Assembly: GCA_947072715.1 (NCBI GenBank)
Contig: CAMTJB010000022.1
Coordinates: forward strand, 1-9,389
Direction of reading: 5' to 3'
DNA length: 9,389 bases
Source: an uncultured Fusobacteriaceae bacterium
GTDB lineage: Bacteria > Fusobacteriota > Fusobacteriia > Fusobacteriales > Fusobacteriaceae
The notes under the pieces are model-generated. The model saw only the letters and a list, made by a program, of their open reading frames with translations, made no database searches and was not told the DNA's origin. Position numbers and translations under genes: made by a program. Within the stretch, counting starts at the first letter, position 1. Each line of letters starts with the position of its first letter. Below are positions 1 to 6,307 of the stretch, in pieces.

Positions 1-4
1 TTAC

Positions 5-52
5 GAAGCCCCCAACTTCAAAAATCATTAGATTTTAAGTGGCGGGTAGTTC
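5..52 (-). other. GC-rich hairpin downstream of ilvC, possible IS200/IS605-type end
   Basis: An imperfect hairpin stands out from AT-rich surroundings. The inner stem pairs 21-26 with 31-36 around the loop 27-30. An outer stem pairs 9-18 with 37-46 with two mismatches, and 5-7 can close with 50-52. Read on the minus strand it runs from a GAACTACCCGCCAC-like arm to a GGGGGCTTC-like arm. From memory, such arm pairs recur at the ends of IS200/IS605-type elements that carry TnpB, where the 3' end also yields a guide-like RNA. No transposase is visible in the window, so this could be the end of an element lying mainly to the left, a solo relic, or an unrelated structure. It lacks a U-run after the stem, so it is not a typical intrinsic terminator for the ilv operon. 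Confidence 0.35.
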
Positions 53-96
53 ACCAACCACAACATCATCCTTTTGTAATCCTTCTAGCATAACTT

Positions 97-1062
97 TTAA
101 CTGATTGATACTTCACCTTCAAACATCATTTTTCTAAGCTCGTTACCAACTATTTCAATTTTATCTTTTTTACATTTATTTCTCATGGTTTTTAATACTG
201 GATATCCTGCTTTTCCTTCAAGAATAAAATCCTTTGCAAATTTTCCAGTTTGAATATCATCTAAAATTAATTTCATAGTTTCTCTTGTATCTTGTGTTAT
301 AATTTTTTTCCCTGCTATATAGTCGCCGTATTCTGCTGTATTAGAGATAGATTTTCTCATACTTGCAAAACCTTGGGAATAAATCAAATCTACAATTAAT
401 TTCATTTCATGAACACATTCAAAATAAGCTAATTTTTCATTATAACCAGCCTGAATAAGAGTATCATAACCTGCTTTCATAAGTTCTACTACCCCACCAC
501 AAAGAACAGCTTGTTCCCCAAATAAATCAGTTTCAGTTTCCTCTTCAAAAGTAGTTTCTAAAGTTCCAAGATCTAAACAAACATTTTTAGCCCATTCTTC
601 AGCAATATTTTTACAATATCCAGAGGGGTCTTGATAAATTGAAATAAGAGCTGGAACCCCTTCTTTTTCTAAAAATTTGTCTCTAACTTTATGCCCAGGA
701 GATTTAGGTGCAACCATAAAAACGTTTAAATCATTTCTAGGAACTATTTGAGAATAATGAATATTGAAACCATGTGCAAAACCTAGAAAAGTATTATTTT
801 GAAGATTATTAACTAAGAATTCATTGTAAATTTCTGGTTGAACCTCATCAGGTAAAAGAAGCATGGCAACATCTGCTATTTTTGCACCTTCTTTGAAATC
901 AACAACATGAAAACCTGCTTTTTCTGCTAGTGCCCAACTGGAACTATTTTTTCTAAGAGCAACTTTAACATCATAACCAGAATCTTTTAAATTTAAAGCA
1001 TGTGCATGTCCTTGAGAACCATATCCGAAAACAACAATTTTTTTACTTTTTAAACTATTCAT
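97..1062 (-). CDS. ilvC: Ketol-acid reductoisomerase (NADP+), class I
   Basis: Acetohydroxy acid isomeroreductase, the cytosolic second step of Val/Ile synthesis. It isomerises and reduces 2-acetolactate or 2-aceto-2-hydroxybutyrate to the dihydroxy acid, using Mg2+ and NAD(P)H. The ATG at 1062 is chosen because GGAGGAAAT lies directly upstream. An in-frame extension to 1104 only reads back into ilvN. The 321-residue product shows the Rossmann motif GYGSQG (13-18), the beta2-alphaB cofactor loop RKNSSSW (37-43), His97, APKSPGH (118-124), and the metal ligands D179 and E183 in ETETDLFGEQ. E215 and E219, and the SISNTAEYG segment (238-246), are also present. Compared with typical class I enzymes of about 330 residues, the N-terminal strand (usually with YYDKDA) is missing. 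The end after ELRKMM reads FEGEVSIS rather than the usual PWI-like end. It is the last gene of the operon, 13 nt after ilvN. Confidence 0.96.
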   Translation of the reverse strand: MNSLKSKKIVVFGYGSQGHAHALNLKDSGYDVKVALRKNSSSWALAEKAGFHVVDFKEGAKIADVAMLLLPDEVQPEIYNEFLVNNLQNNTFLGFAHGFNIHYSQIVPRNDLNVFMVAPKSPGHKVRDKFLEKEGVPALISIYQDPSGYCKNIAEEWAKNVCLDLGTLETTFEEETETDLFGEQAVLCGGVVELMKAGYDTLIQAGYNEKLAYFECVHEMKLIVDLIYSQGFASMRKSISNTAEYGDYIAGKKIITQDTRETMKLILDDIQTGKFAKDFILEGKAGYPVLKTMRNKCKKDKIEIVGNELRKMMFEGEVSIS

Positions 1063-1075
1063 ATTTCCTCCTTTT

Positions 1076-1558
1076 TCATATGTTAAGACCTCGAGACATT
1101 GCAATGACCCCAGTTCTAGCTACCTCTAAAATTCCAAAATTTTCAACAAGATCTAAAAATCCTTCTATTTTATTTGTACTTCCAGTTACTTCAATTACTA
1201 GATTATCCAGTGAAACATCTATAACAGCCCCTCTATATAATGAAACTAATTCTAGTAATTCACTTCTTTTATCGCTATTTATTTTAATTTTAATTAATAA
1301 AAGCTCTCTATTTACAATGTTTTCAGAAAATTCTTTTATAAATTCAACATCAAAAAGTTTTTCTGCTTGAACAATGACTTGATTAACTGTATATTCATCC
1401 CAAAATCCAGATATAGTCATTCTTACTATATTAGAAGGGTAAGATTTTCCAGCAGTTATATTTTCAATATTAATTCCTCTTTTTTGAAAAAGTCCAGAAA
1501 TTTTATTTAATACACCAGGTTTATTTTTCATAAGTAATAATATTCTTCTATTTTCCAT
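1076..1558 (-). CDS. ilvN: Acetolactate synthase, small regulatory subunit
   Basis: Regulatory subunit of acetohydroxyacid synthase. It binds the large subunit, raises its activity and usually mediates feedback inhibition by valine. The 160-residue product has an N-terminal ACT domain (about 1-75) with the signature KPGVLNKISGLFQKRGIN. A C-terminal domain (about 80-157) ends in the familiar GILEVARTGVIAMSRG. The ATG at 1558 is preferred because AGGTGA sits 5 nt upstream; the GTG at 1567 is part of that Shine-Dalgarno site. The start lies inside the end of ilvB, giving an 11-nt overlap that suggests translational coupling and balanced subunit amounts. ilvN is also commonly called ilvH when paired with ilvI; nothing here separates the names. 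Length and both domains are normal for the family. Confidence 0.95.
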   Translation of the reverse strand: MENRRILLLMKNKPGVLNKISGLFQKRGINIENITAGKSYPSNIVRMTISGFWDEYTVNQVIVQAEKLFDVEFIKEFSENIVNRELLLIKIKINSDKRSELLELVSLYRGAVIDVSLDNLVIEVTGSTNKIEGFLDLVENFGILEVARTGVIAMSRGLNI

Positions 1559-3230
1559 AGAAATCACCTGTTATAATATTTTTAAAGGATTTTCCACTGG
1601 GAATAATAGGATAAACATTTTGATTATCAGGTATTTTTAAATCTATAAGTACAGGTTCAGAAGATTGTAAATAAGTTTTTAAATTCATTAAATCTTCAAA
1701 ACTATCCATGACAACACCATTCACATAGTGTGCTTCTGCTATTTTAATAAAATTTGGACTCATATCCCATATAACTTGAGAATATCTTTTTTTATGAAAA
1801 AGTTCTTGCCATTGTTTTACCATCCCTAAAACATTGTTATTAAATATGAGGATTTTTATAGGAAGCTTATATTGAGCTAAAAGAATTAATTCTTGTTGAG
1901 TCATTTGGAACCCTCCATCTCCTAAAATCGCAATTACTTTCTTAGTTGGATTAGCTATTTGAGCACCAATTGCTGCAGGAAGTCCAAATCCCATGGTACC
2001 AGCACCCCCAGAAGTACAAAATTGGTAAGGAGCTAAAATATTAATATGTTGAGCGGTAAACATTTGATGTTGTCCTACATCAGTCACTATAATATAGTTT
2101 TCATCAATTATTTCATTTAAAGCATTGAGAATAGAAATTGGATTTATAGTTTTTTCTTCAGGTGATTTATAATTAGGAAAACTATCTTTCCAGATAGAAA
2201 AATTTTTATTTATTTTTAATTCTAAAATTTCATTTAATATTTTTTTTGCATCTCCAACCAAAGCAAGATCAGGAGTAATATTTTTTCCTATTTCTGCTCT
2301 ATCAATATCAATGTGAATTTTTTTAGAATAAGGTGAAAAATTTATTTTATCCCCTGTAATGCGATCATCAAAGCGTAGTCCAACTCCAATAAGAAGATCA
2401 CAGTTATGAAGAGCTTGATTAGCTCTCATAAGCCCATGCATACCTATCATTCCCAAAAATTCTTTTTCATGTTTAGAATAAATTCCAAGCCCCATAAGAG
2501 TAGAGACAACAGGAATATTCAAGGTAGAAGATAGTTTTTTTATCTCAGAGACTGCATGACTAGTGAGAATACCACCACCAATAAGTAAAAGTGGTTTTTT
2601 AGAGTTTAAAATATATTCTTGAACTTTTAATATTTCAGAAAAAACATATTTTTCTGAAAATTTTTCTATTTTTTTTACTTCCACAGCATATAGAGATTCA
2701 AATTCGTCATAGGACATTATTTCCAATTGTATATCCTTTGGAATATCAATAAGAATAGGTCCTGGTCGCCCATGTTTAGCTAAGTGATACGCCTCTTTTA
2801 ATATATAAGGTAATTCTTTTATACTTCTTATCAAATAATTATGCTTTGTTATGGGGGATGTAATTCCAGATATGTCTGTTTCCTGAAAGGAATCTTTTCC
2901 CAGTGATGAACTGCTTACTTGCCCTGTTATTGCTAAAATAGGAATTGAGTCCATATAAGCGGTCATTATTCCAGTAACAAGATTAGTAGCACCAGGACCT
3001 GATGTTGCAAGACAAACACCAACAGTTTTTTTTGTTCTAGCGTATCCATCAGCACAATGAACAGCTCCTTGTTCATGTCTTACAAGATAATGAGCTATTC
3101 CTTTAAAGTCATAGAGAGCGTCATAAATAGGAATGACAGTTCCTCCAGGATAACCAAAAATATCTGTGACTCCAAGTCGTTTTAAAACTTCTAGTATAAT
3201 TTTAGCACCATTAATATTTTTATTTTCCAT
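1548..3230 (-). CDS. ilvB: Acetolactate synthase, large catalytic subunit
   Basis: Thiamine-diphosphate enzyme that condenses pyruvate with pyruvate or 2-oxobutyrate to give 2-acetolactate or 2-aceto-2-hydroxybutyrate, the committed step of Val/Leu and Ile synthesis. The 560 residues cover the three usual domains. The N-terminal ThDP domain has FGYPGG (25-30) and the activating Glu53 in RHEQGAVHCADGYAR. The central domain has the FAD-site motif RFDDRITG. The C-terminal domain has GQHQM (386-390) and the Mg-ThDP motif GDGG (437-440) with NNN (464-466). Trp474 in KQWQELF, together with the FAD motif, marks the biosynthetic AHAS type rather than the catabolic FAD-free AlsS. The start is set by AGGAGG about 7 nt upstream. 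The gene begins 11 nt after ilvD and overlaps ilvN. The family includes ilvI/ilvG, so the symbol rests on context. Confidence 0.95.
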   Translation of the reverse strand: MENKNINGAKIILEVLKRLGVTDIFGYPGGTVIPIYDALYDFKGIAHYLVRHEQGAVHCADGYARTKKTVGVCLATSGPGATNLVTGIMTAYMDSIPILAITGQVSSSSLGKDSFQETDISGITSPITKHNYLIRSIKELPYILKEAYHLAKHGRPGPILIDIPKDIQLEIMSYDEFESLYAVEVKKIEKFSEKYVFSEILKVQEYILNSKKPLLLIGGGILTSHAVSEIKKLSSTLNIPVVSTLMGLGIYSKHEKEFLGMIGMHGLMRANQALHNCDLLIGVGLRFDDRITGDKINFSPYSKKIHIDIDRAEIGKNITPDLALVGDAKKILNEILELKINKNFSIWKDSFPNYKSPEEKTINPISILNALNEIIDENYIIVTDVGQHQMFTAQHINILAPYQFCTSGGAGTMGFGLPAAIGAQIANPTKKVIAILGDGGFQMTQQELILLAQYKLPIKILIFNNNVLGMVKQWQELFHKKRYSQVIWDMSPNFIKIAEAHYVNGVVMDSFEDLMNLKTYLQSSEPVLIDLKIPDNQNVYPIIPSGKSFKNIITGDFYGK

Positions 3231-3241
3231 AAAGGGACCTC

Positions 3242-4894
3242 CTATCTTGTTATAGCACCTATACTGGCATCTGAGACTAGTTTTCTATATTTTTGAAGCA
3301 TTCTATTAGTTGTAGGTTTGTGTAAAATTTTAGTATTTTGTTTTCTAAGTTCTATTTCATCTTGAGATATTAAAAGTTCTAATTTTTTATTTGGAATATC
3401 TATATTTATTAAATCTCCATCTTGAACAAACGCAATTAATCCTTCATCAATTGCTTCAGGGGAAATATGACCTATGGCGGCACCTCTGGAACCCCCAGAA
3501 AATCTACCATCAGTGATAAGAGCACAAAATTTATCTAATCCCATTCCTACAAGGGCACCTGTGGGAGATAACATTTCTCTCATTCCAGGTCCACCCTTAG
3601 GACCTTCATACCTGATAACAATAACCTCTCCTTTAAGTATCTTTCCAATTAGAATTGCCTCTGTAGCTTCCTCTTCTGAGTTAAAAACTTTAGCAGGTCC
3701 TGTATGTTTTAACATTTCCAAAGCTACTGCTCCAGATTTGACAACAGATCCTCTAGGGGATAAATTTCCTTTGAGGATGGAAATTCCTCCTGAATGATAG
3801 TAGGCATTGTTAAAATCTCTGATAATGTTATGATCAAAAATTACTGCGTTATCAGCTATTAGGAAAATATCATCTCCAACAGTAGGATTATTTTTTAGTA
3901 GATTATTATGTTTTAGAACTTTTAAAACAGCTTTTATTCCCCCTGCATTATGAAGATGTTCTATAAAATACCCACCACTAGGAGAGAGCTTAACTATTTG
4001 TTTAGTTATAGAAGAGAGTTTATCAAATATTTCTAAAGATAAATTAAAACCAATTTCATAGGCAATTGTAGGAAGATGTAAAGTTGTATTAGTAGAACCA
4101 CCAAGGGCCATATCAGCAGCTACAGCATTGTAAAAACTATTTTCATTTAATATATCTTTTACTCTTAAATTTTTGTTTAGTAGTTGCATAATTCTTTTAC
4201 CTGTTTCTTTTGCTAACCTTTTTCTTTCAGAGAAAACAGCAGGAATAGTTCCATTTCCAGAAAGAGATAAGCCAAGCACTTCGGTTAGACAATTCATGGT
4301 ATTTGCAGTATACATTCCAGAACAAGAACCACAAGTTTTACAGGCAGAAATTTCAGCTATTTCTAATTCTTCTGAATTCATGGTATTGTTTTCTACTTTT
4401 CCAACATATTCAAAAAGATCGGAAATACCTATATTTTTATTTTGAAAATCTCCTGCTAACATAGGACCGCCACTTATAAATATAGAAGGTAAATTTAACC
4501 TTGCTGCTGCCATAAGCATACCTGGCACAACTTTATCACAGTTCGGGATAAAGACAAGGGCATCAAAAGGCATTGCAGAAACAGTAGCTTCGATACTATC
4601 AGCAATAATTTCTCTTGTTGGTAGAGAACTATTCATTCCAGAGTGTCCCATTGCTAAACCATCACAGATAGCAATAGTATTAAATTCCATAGGAAATCCT
4701 CCGTTTAGAAAAATAGAACTTTTAACAGCATTAGAAATTTCGTTTAAATGACAATGTCCAGGAACTATTTCATTGAAAGAATTAACGATTCCTATTTTAG
4801 GTAAATCAATTTCATCTTTGGTAAGCCCCATGGAATATAATAAGGCTCTATGTGGTGCACGAGTATTTCCTTTTGTTAATGTATCACTTCTCAT
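3242..4894 (-). CDS. ilvD: Dihydroxy-acid dehydratase
   Basis: Iron-sulfur enzyme of the third shared step, dehydrating 2,3-dihydroxy-isovalerate or -3-methylvalerate to the 2-oxo acid. The product starts MRSDTLTKGNTRAPHRALL, typical of IlvD, and has 550 residues, a normal length. The expected cluster cysteines are visible: C48 in GHCHLN, C119 in PNCDK, and C191 in CKTCGSCSGMYTANTMN. The C-terminal GRFSGGSRG segment carries the catalytic serine region and is followed by GHISPEA. The Edd/6-phosphogluconate dehydratase relatives share this fold, but the ilv context decides the call. The start has AAGGAGG about 8 nt upstream. It is the first structural gene after the attenuator. Oxygen-sensitive clusters of this enzyme fit an anaerobic or microaerobic host, though that is inference. 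Confidence 0.97.
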   Translation of the reverse strand: MRSDTLTKGNTRAPHRALLYSMGLTKDEIDLPKIGIVNSFNEIVPGHCHLNEISNAVKSSIFLNGGFPMEFNTIAICDGLAMGHSGMNSSLPTREIIADSIEATVSAMPFDALVFIPNCDKVVPGMLMAAARLNLPSIFISGGPMLAGDFQNKNIGISDLFEYVGKVENNTMNSEELEIAEISACKTCGSCSGMYTANTMNCLTEVLGLSLSGNGTIPAVFSERKRLAKETGKRIMQLLNKNLRVKDILNENSFYNAVAADMALGGSTNTTLHLPTIAYEIGFNLSLEIFDKLSSITKQIVKLSPSGGYFIEHLHNAGGIKAVLKVLKHNNLLKNNPTVGDDIFLIADNAVIFDHNIIRDFNNAYYHSGGISILKGNLSPRGSVVKSGAVALEMLKHTGPAKVFNSEEEATEAILIGKILKGEVIVIRYEGPKGGPGMREMLSPTGALVGMGLDKFCALITDGRFSGGSRGAAIGHISPEAIDEGLIAFVQDGDLINIDIPNKKLELLISQDEIELRKQNTKILHKPTTNRMLQKYRKLVSDASIGAITR

Positions 4895-4971
4895 GAAAAA
4901 AACCTCCTTTTTAATATGTTTAAATTAAAATTTAATTGTATTTGATATATTTGTTTTAAATTTAGTTCCAT

Positions 4972-5015
4972 AAATAAAAAACGCCTAGAGTCAAATGAAA
5001 GATGACCTAAGCGTT
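4972..5015 (-). terminator. Intrinsic terminator (attenuator) ahead of ilvD
   Basis: On the minus-strand transcript, 5015-5003 (AACGCTTAGGTCA) pairs with 4993-4980 (TGACTCTAGGCGTT). The stem has 13 pairs, two of them G-U, with one bulged C and a 9-nt loop. It runs directly into a U-rich tract (TTTTTTATTT). It lies between the leader peptide stop and ilvD, so it should stop transcription before the structural genes unless it is disrupted. Seen directly in the sequence; its role as attenuator is inferred from the leader peptide upstream. Confidence 0.88.
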
Positions 5016-5120
5016 GTTCTCTTTATAATTGCTCAAGCCCTAAATATTTTGTATTGAAACAAGGCTTGAATTTTAATAGGGAAATTATCCACTAAATCCA
5101 AACCATAGAGCTAATTATAA
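5009..5120 (-). promoter_or_regulatory. Alternative RNA pairings of the ilv attenuator
   Basis: Three pairings can be traced in the leader RNA. (1) Leader codons at 5120-5108 pair with 5034-5023, 12 pairs with one bulged A. (2) 5069-5063 (TCAAGCC) pairs with 5039-5033 (GGCTTGA), nested inside the first. (3) 5067-5057 (AAGC-C-TTGTTT) pairs with 5019-5009 (GAACAACGCTT), ten pairs around one C-C mismatch. Pairing 3 uses the 5' arm of the terminator, conflicts with pairing 2 and would cross pairing 1, so it behaves like an antiterminator. A ribosome stalled on the Ile codons would hide the left arm of pairing 1 and favour readthrough. Structures were found by eye; no energies were computed. Confidence 0.6.
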
Positions 5121-5166
5121 TTATAATGACAATTAGTGATAAATGTTTGAAATTTTTTAATGGCAT
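5092..5166 (-). CDS. ilv operon leader peptide (attenuation peptide)
   Basis: A 24-codon ORF too short for most gene callers. It starts with ATG at 5166, with GGAGG 5 nt upstream, and ends with TAG at 5092-5094. The product begins MPLKNFKHLS, continues LIVIIIIIS and ends SSMVWI. Half of its residues are branched-chain: seven Ile, two Val and three Leu, with five consecutive Ile codons (14-18). This is the design of ribosome-sensing leader peptides before ilv operons: shortage of charged tRNA-Ile/Val/Leu stalls the ribosome and prevents the terminator at 4972-5015 from forming. It begins about 27 nt after the predicted transcript start. Alternatively it could be a small hydrophobic membrane peptide like a type I toxin, but the promoter, terminator and ilvD context favour the leader role. 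No functional stable product is expected. Confidence 0.88.
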   Translation of the reverse strand: MPLKNFKHLSLIVIIIIISSMVWI

Positions 5167-5199
5167 AATATCCTCCTTTTTTTATTTTTATTTTATATG

Positions 5200-5228
5200 A
5201 TGATACATTAAAAAAAAATAAATGTCAA
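5200..5228 (-). promoter_or_regulatory. Promoter of the ilv leader-DBNC operon
   Basis: On the minus strand, TTGACA (5228-5223) is followed by a 17-nt spacer and TATCAT (5205-5200). That is a perfect -35 and a five-of-six -10 match to the sigma-70/sigma-A consensus. Transcription would start near 5193, giving a short untranslated stretch before the leader peptide Shine-Dalgarno site. Confidence 0.8.
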
Positions 5229-5292
5229 TATAATTTTTTATTTAAATTTTTTATTCATAATGATTTTTTTTATAAAAAAAATATTGACATTT
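5220..5292. repeat. 12-bp inverted repeat spanning both divergent -35 boxes
   Basis: AAATGTCAATAT at 5220-5231 and its exact reverse complement ATATTGACATTT at 5281-5292 flank an almost pure A/T stretch. Each arm contains the TTGACA -35 of one of the two divergent promoters. Inside, 5264-5281 is a perfect palindrome of eight T, ATA-type centre and eight A. The symmetry could simply reflect two consensus -35 boxes in AT-rich DNA, or it could be a shared operator. No known regulator box (for example a CodY-like motif) was recognised. Confidence 0.6.
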
Positions 5293-5312
5293 TAAAATAA
5301 ATAGTCTATTAT
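5284..5312 (+). promoter_or_regulatory. Promoter of ilvE and downstream genes
   Basis: TTGACA (5284-5289), a 17-nt spacer and TATTAT (5307-5312) form a near-consensus promoter. The expected transcript start is near 5319, leaving about 29 nt before the ilvE ATG with AAGGGGG as Shine-Dalgarno site (about 5336-5342). No leader peptide or terminator lies between this promoter and ilvE, so this unit should escape the attenuation seen on the other side. Confidence 0.8.
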
Positions 5313-5347
5313 CATTGATAAAATATATATATTGAAAGGGGGAATTT

Positions 5348-6269
5348 ATGATTGATGCTAAAAAAATATGGTTTAATGGGGAACTAGTAGAACATGATAA
5401 TGCAAAAATACATGTTTTATCTCATGCTTTACACTATGGGTCAGGTTGTTTTGAGGGGATTAGATTATATGAATTAAAAAATGGAGAATCTGCAATTTTT
5501 AGATTGGATGAACACATAAATAGGTTGTATGATTCATGTAAAATCTATAGAATGCAGATACCTTATGAGAAAATCGAGATGAAGGAAGCTATATTAAAAG
5601 CAGTAAAAGCTAATAATATAAAAAGTGGTTATATTAGACCCCTTGTATTTAGAGGTTATAATGAACTCGGAGTAAATCCATTAAAAAATCCTGTAGAAGT
5701 AGTAGTTGCTACTTGGTATTGGGGAGCATATTTAGGAGAAGATGGTCTTAAAAATGGAATCAATGTTTGCGTTTCTTCTTGGAGAAGACCCGCTCCTAAT
5801 ACAATGCCTTCGTTAGCAAAAGCATCAGGAAATTATTTGAATTCACAACTTAATTAAAATGGAGGCATTGGAAAATGGCTATGAAGAAGGAGTTGCATTA
5901 GATTATTCAGGAAATATAAGTGAAGGAAGTGGAGAGAATATTTTCATAATAAAGAATAATGAAATTTATACAACCTCCATGGGAGCTTCAGCTTTAGCTG
6001 GAATAACTAGAGATACAGTAATAAGTATTGTAAGAGACCTAGGATATGAGCTTAAAAGTGAAACTTTGCCTAGAGAATTTTTATATTTAGCAGATGAAAT
6101 ATTTTTAACAGGAACAGCAGCAGAAATAACACCAGTAAGTTCTGTGGATAGAATTCCAGTTGGAAATGGAAAATGTGGTGAAATAACTAAAATTATACAA
6201 GATGAATTTTTTAAAATTGCTTCTGGTGAGAATGAAAAATATAAAAAATGGTTAACAATAGTTAAATAA
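5348..6269 (+). pseudogene. ilvE: Branched-chain amino acid aminotransferase, single-base frameshift
   Basis: PLP-dependent (fold type IV) enzyme that transfers the amino group from glutamate to the 2-oxo acids of Val, Ile and Leu. The first frame (5348-5857) encodes GCFEGIR (33-39), [16 protein letters not shown] (94-109) and the PLP-binding Lys158 in [10 protein letters not shown], then hits TAA. The rest (MEALENGYEEG onward, 5859-6269) continues in the next frame with SEGSGENIF, AGITRD and GTAAEITPV. Removing one A at 5852 or 5853 restores [15 protein letters not shown] and a 306-residue protein, the usual bacterial IlvE length. There is thus one inserted base, and everything else looks intact and under selection. 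It may be a recent inactivation, a sequencing error, or a site of ribosomal slippage. ATG 5859 follows the stop by one base but has no Shine-Dalgarno site. Both halves should be inactive separately, because the break is within the C-terminal domain. Confidence 0.9.
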
Positions 6270-6307
6270 TCTGAAAACTAAAATTAGAGTACATAGGGAG
6301 AATAAAT

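Noticed and set aside
3474..3797. A 107-codon plus-strand open frame opposite ilvD, and similar frames opposite ilvC/ilvN, nhaC and iadA.
   Set aside because: They lie antisense or out of frame within strongly conserved genes, with no ribosome sites or recognisable products.
4891..4971. A 26-codon minus-strand ORF rich in Leu/Ile/Asn between the attenuator and ilvD, whose stop overlaps the ilvD ATG (ATGA).
   Set aside because: No Shine-Dalgarno site: its ATG follows directly on the terminator U-run, and its composition is that of the AT-rich spacer.
4895..5200. T-box or metabolite riboswitch in the ilv leader.
   Set aside because: No T-box AGGGTGGNACCGCG-like sequence or other recognisable riboswitch core; the leader peptide plus terminator explains the region.
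5859..6269. A separate gene starting at ATG 5859.
   Set aside because: Its product is the continuation of IlvE; the ATG encodes the internal Met of [10 protein letters not shown] and has no ribosome site.
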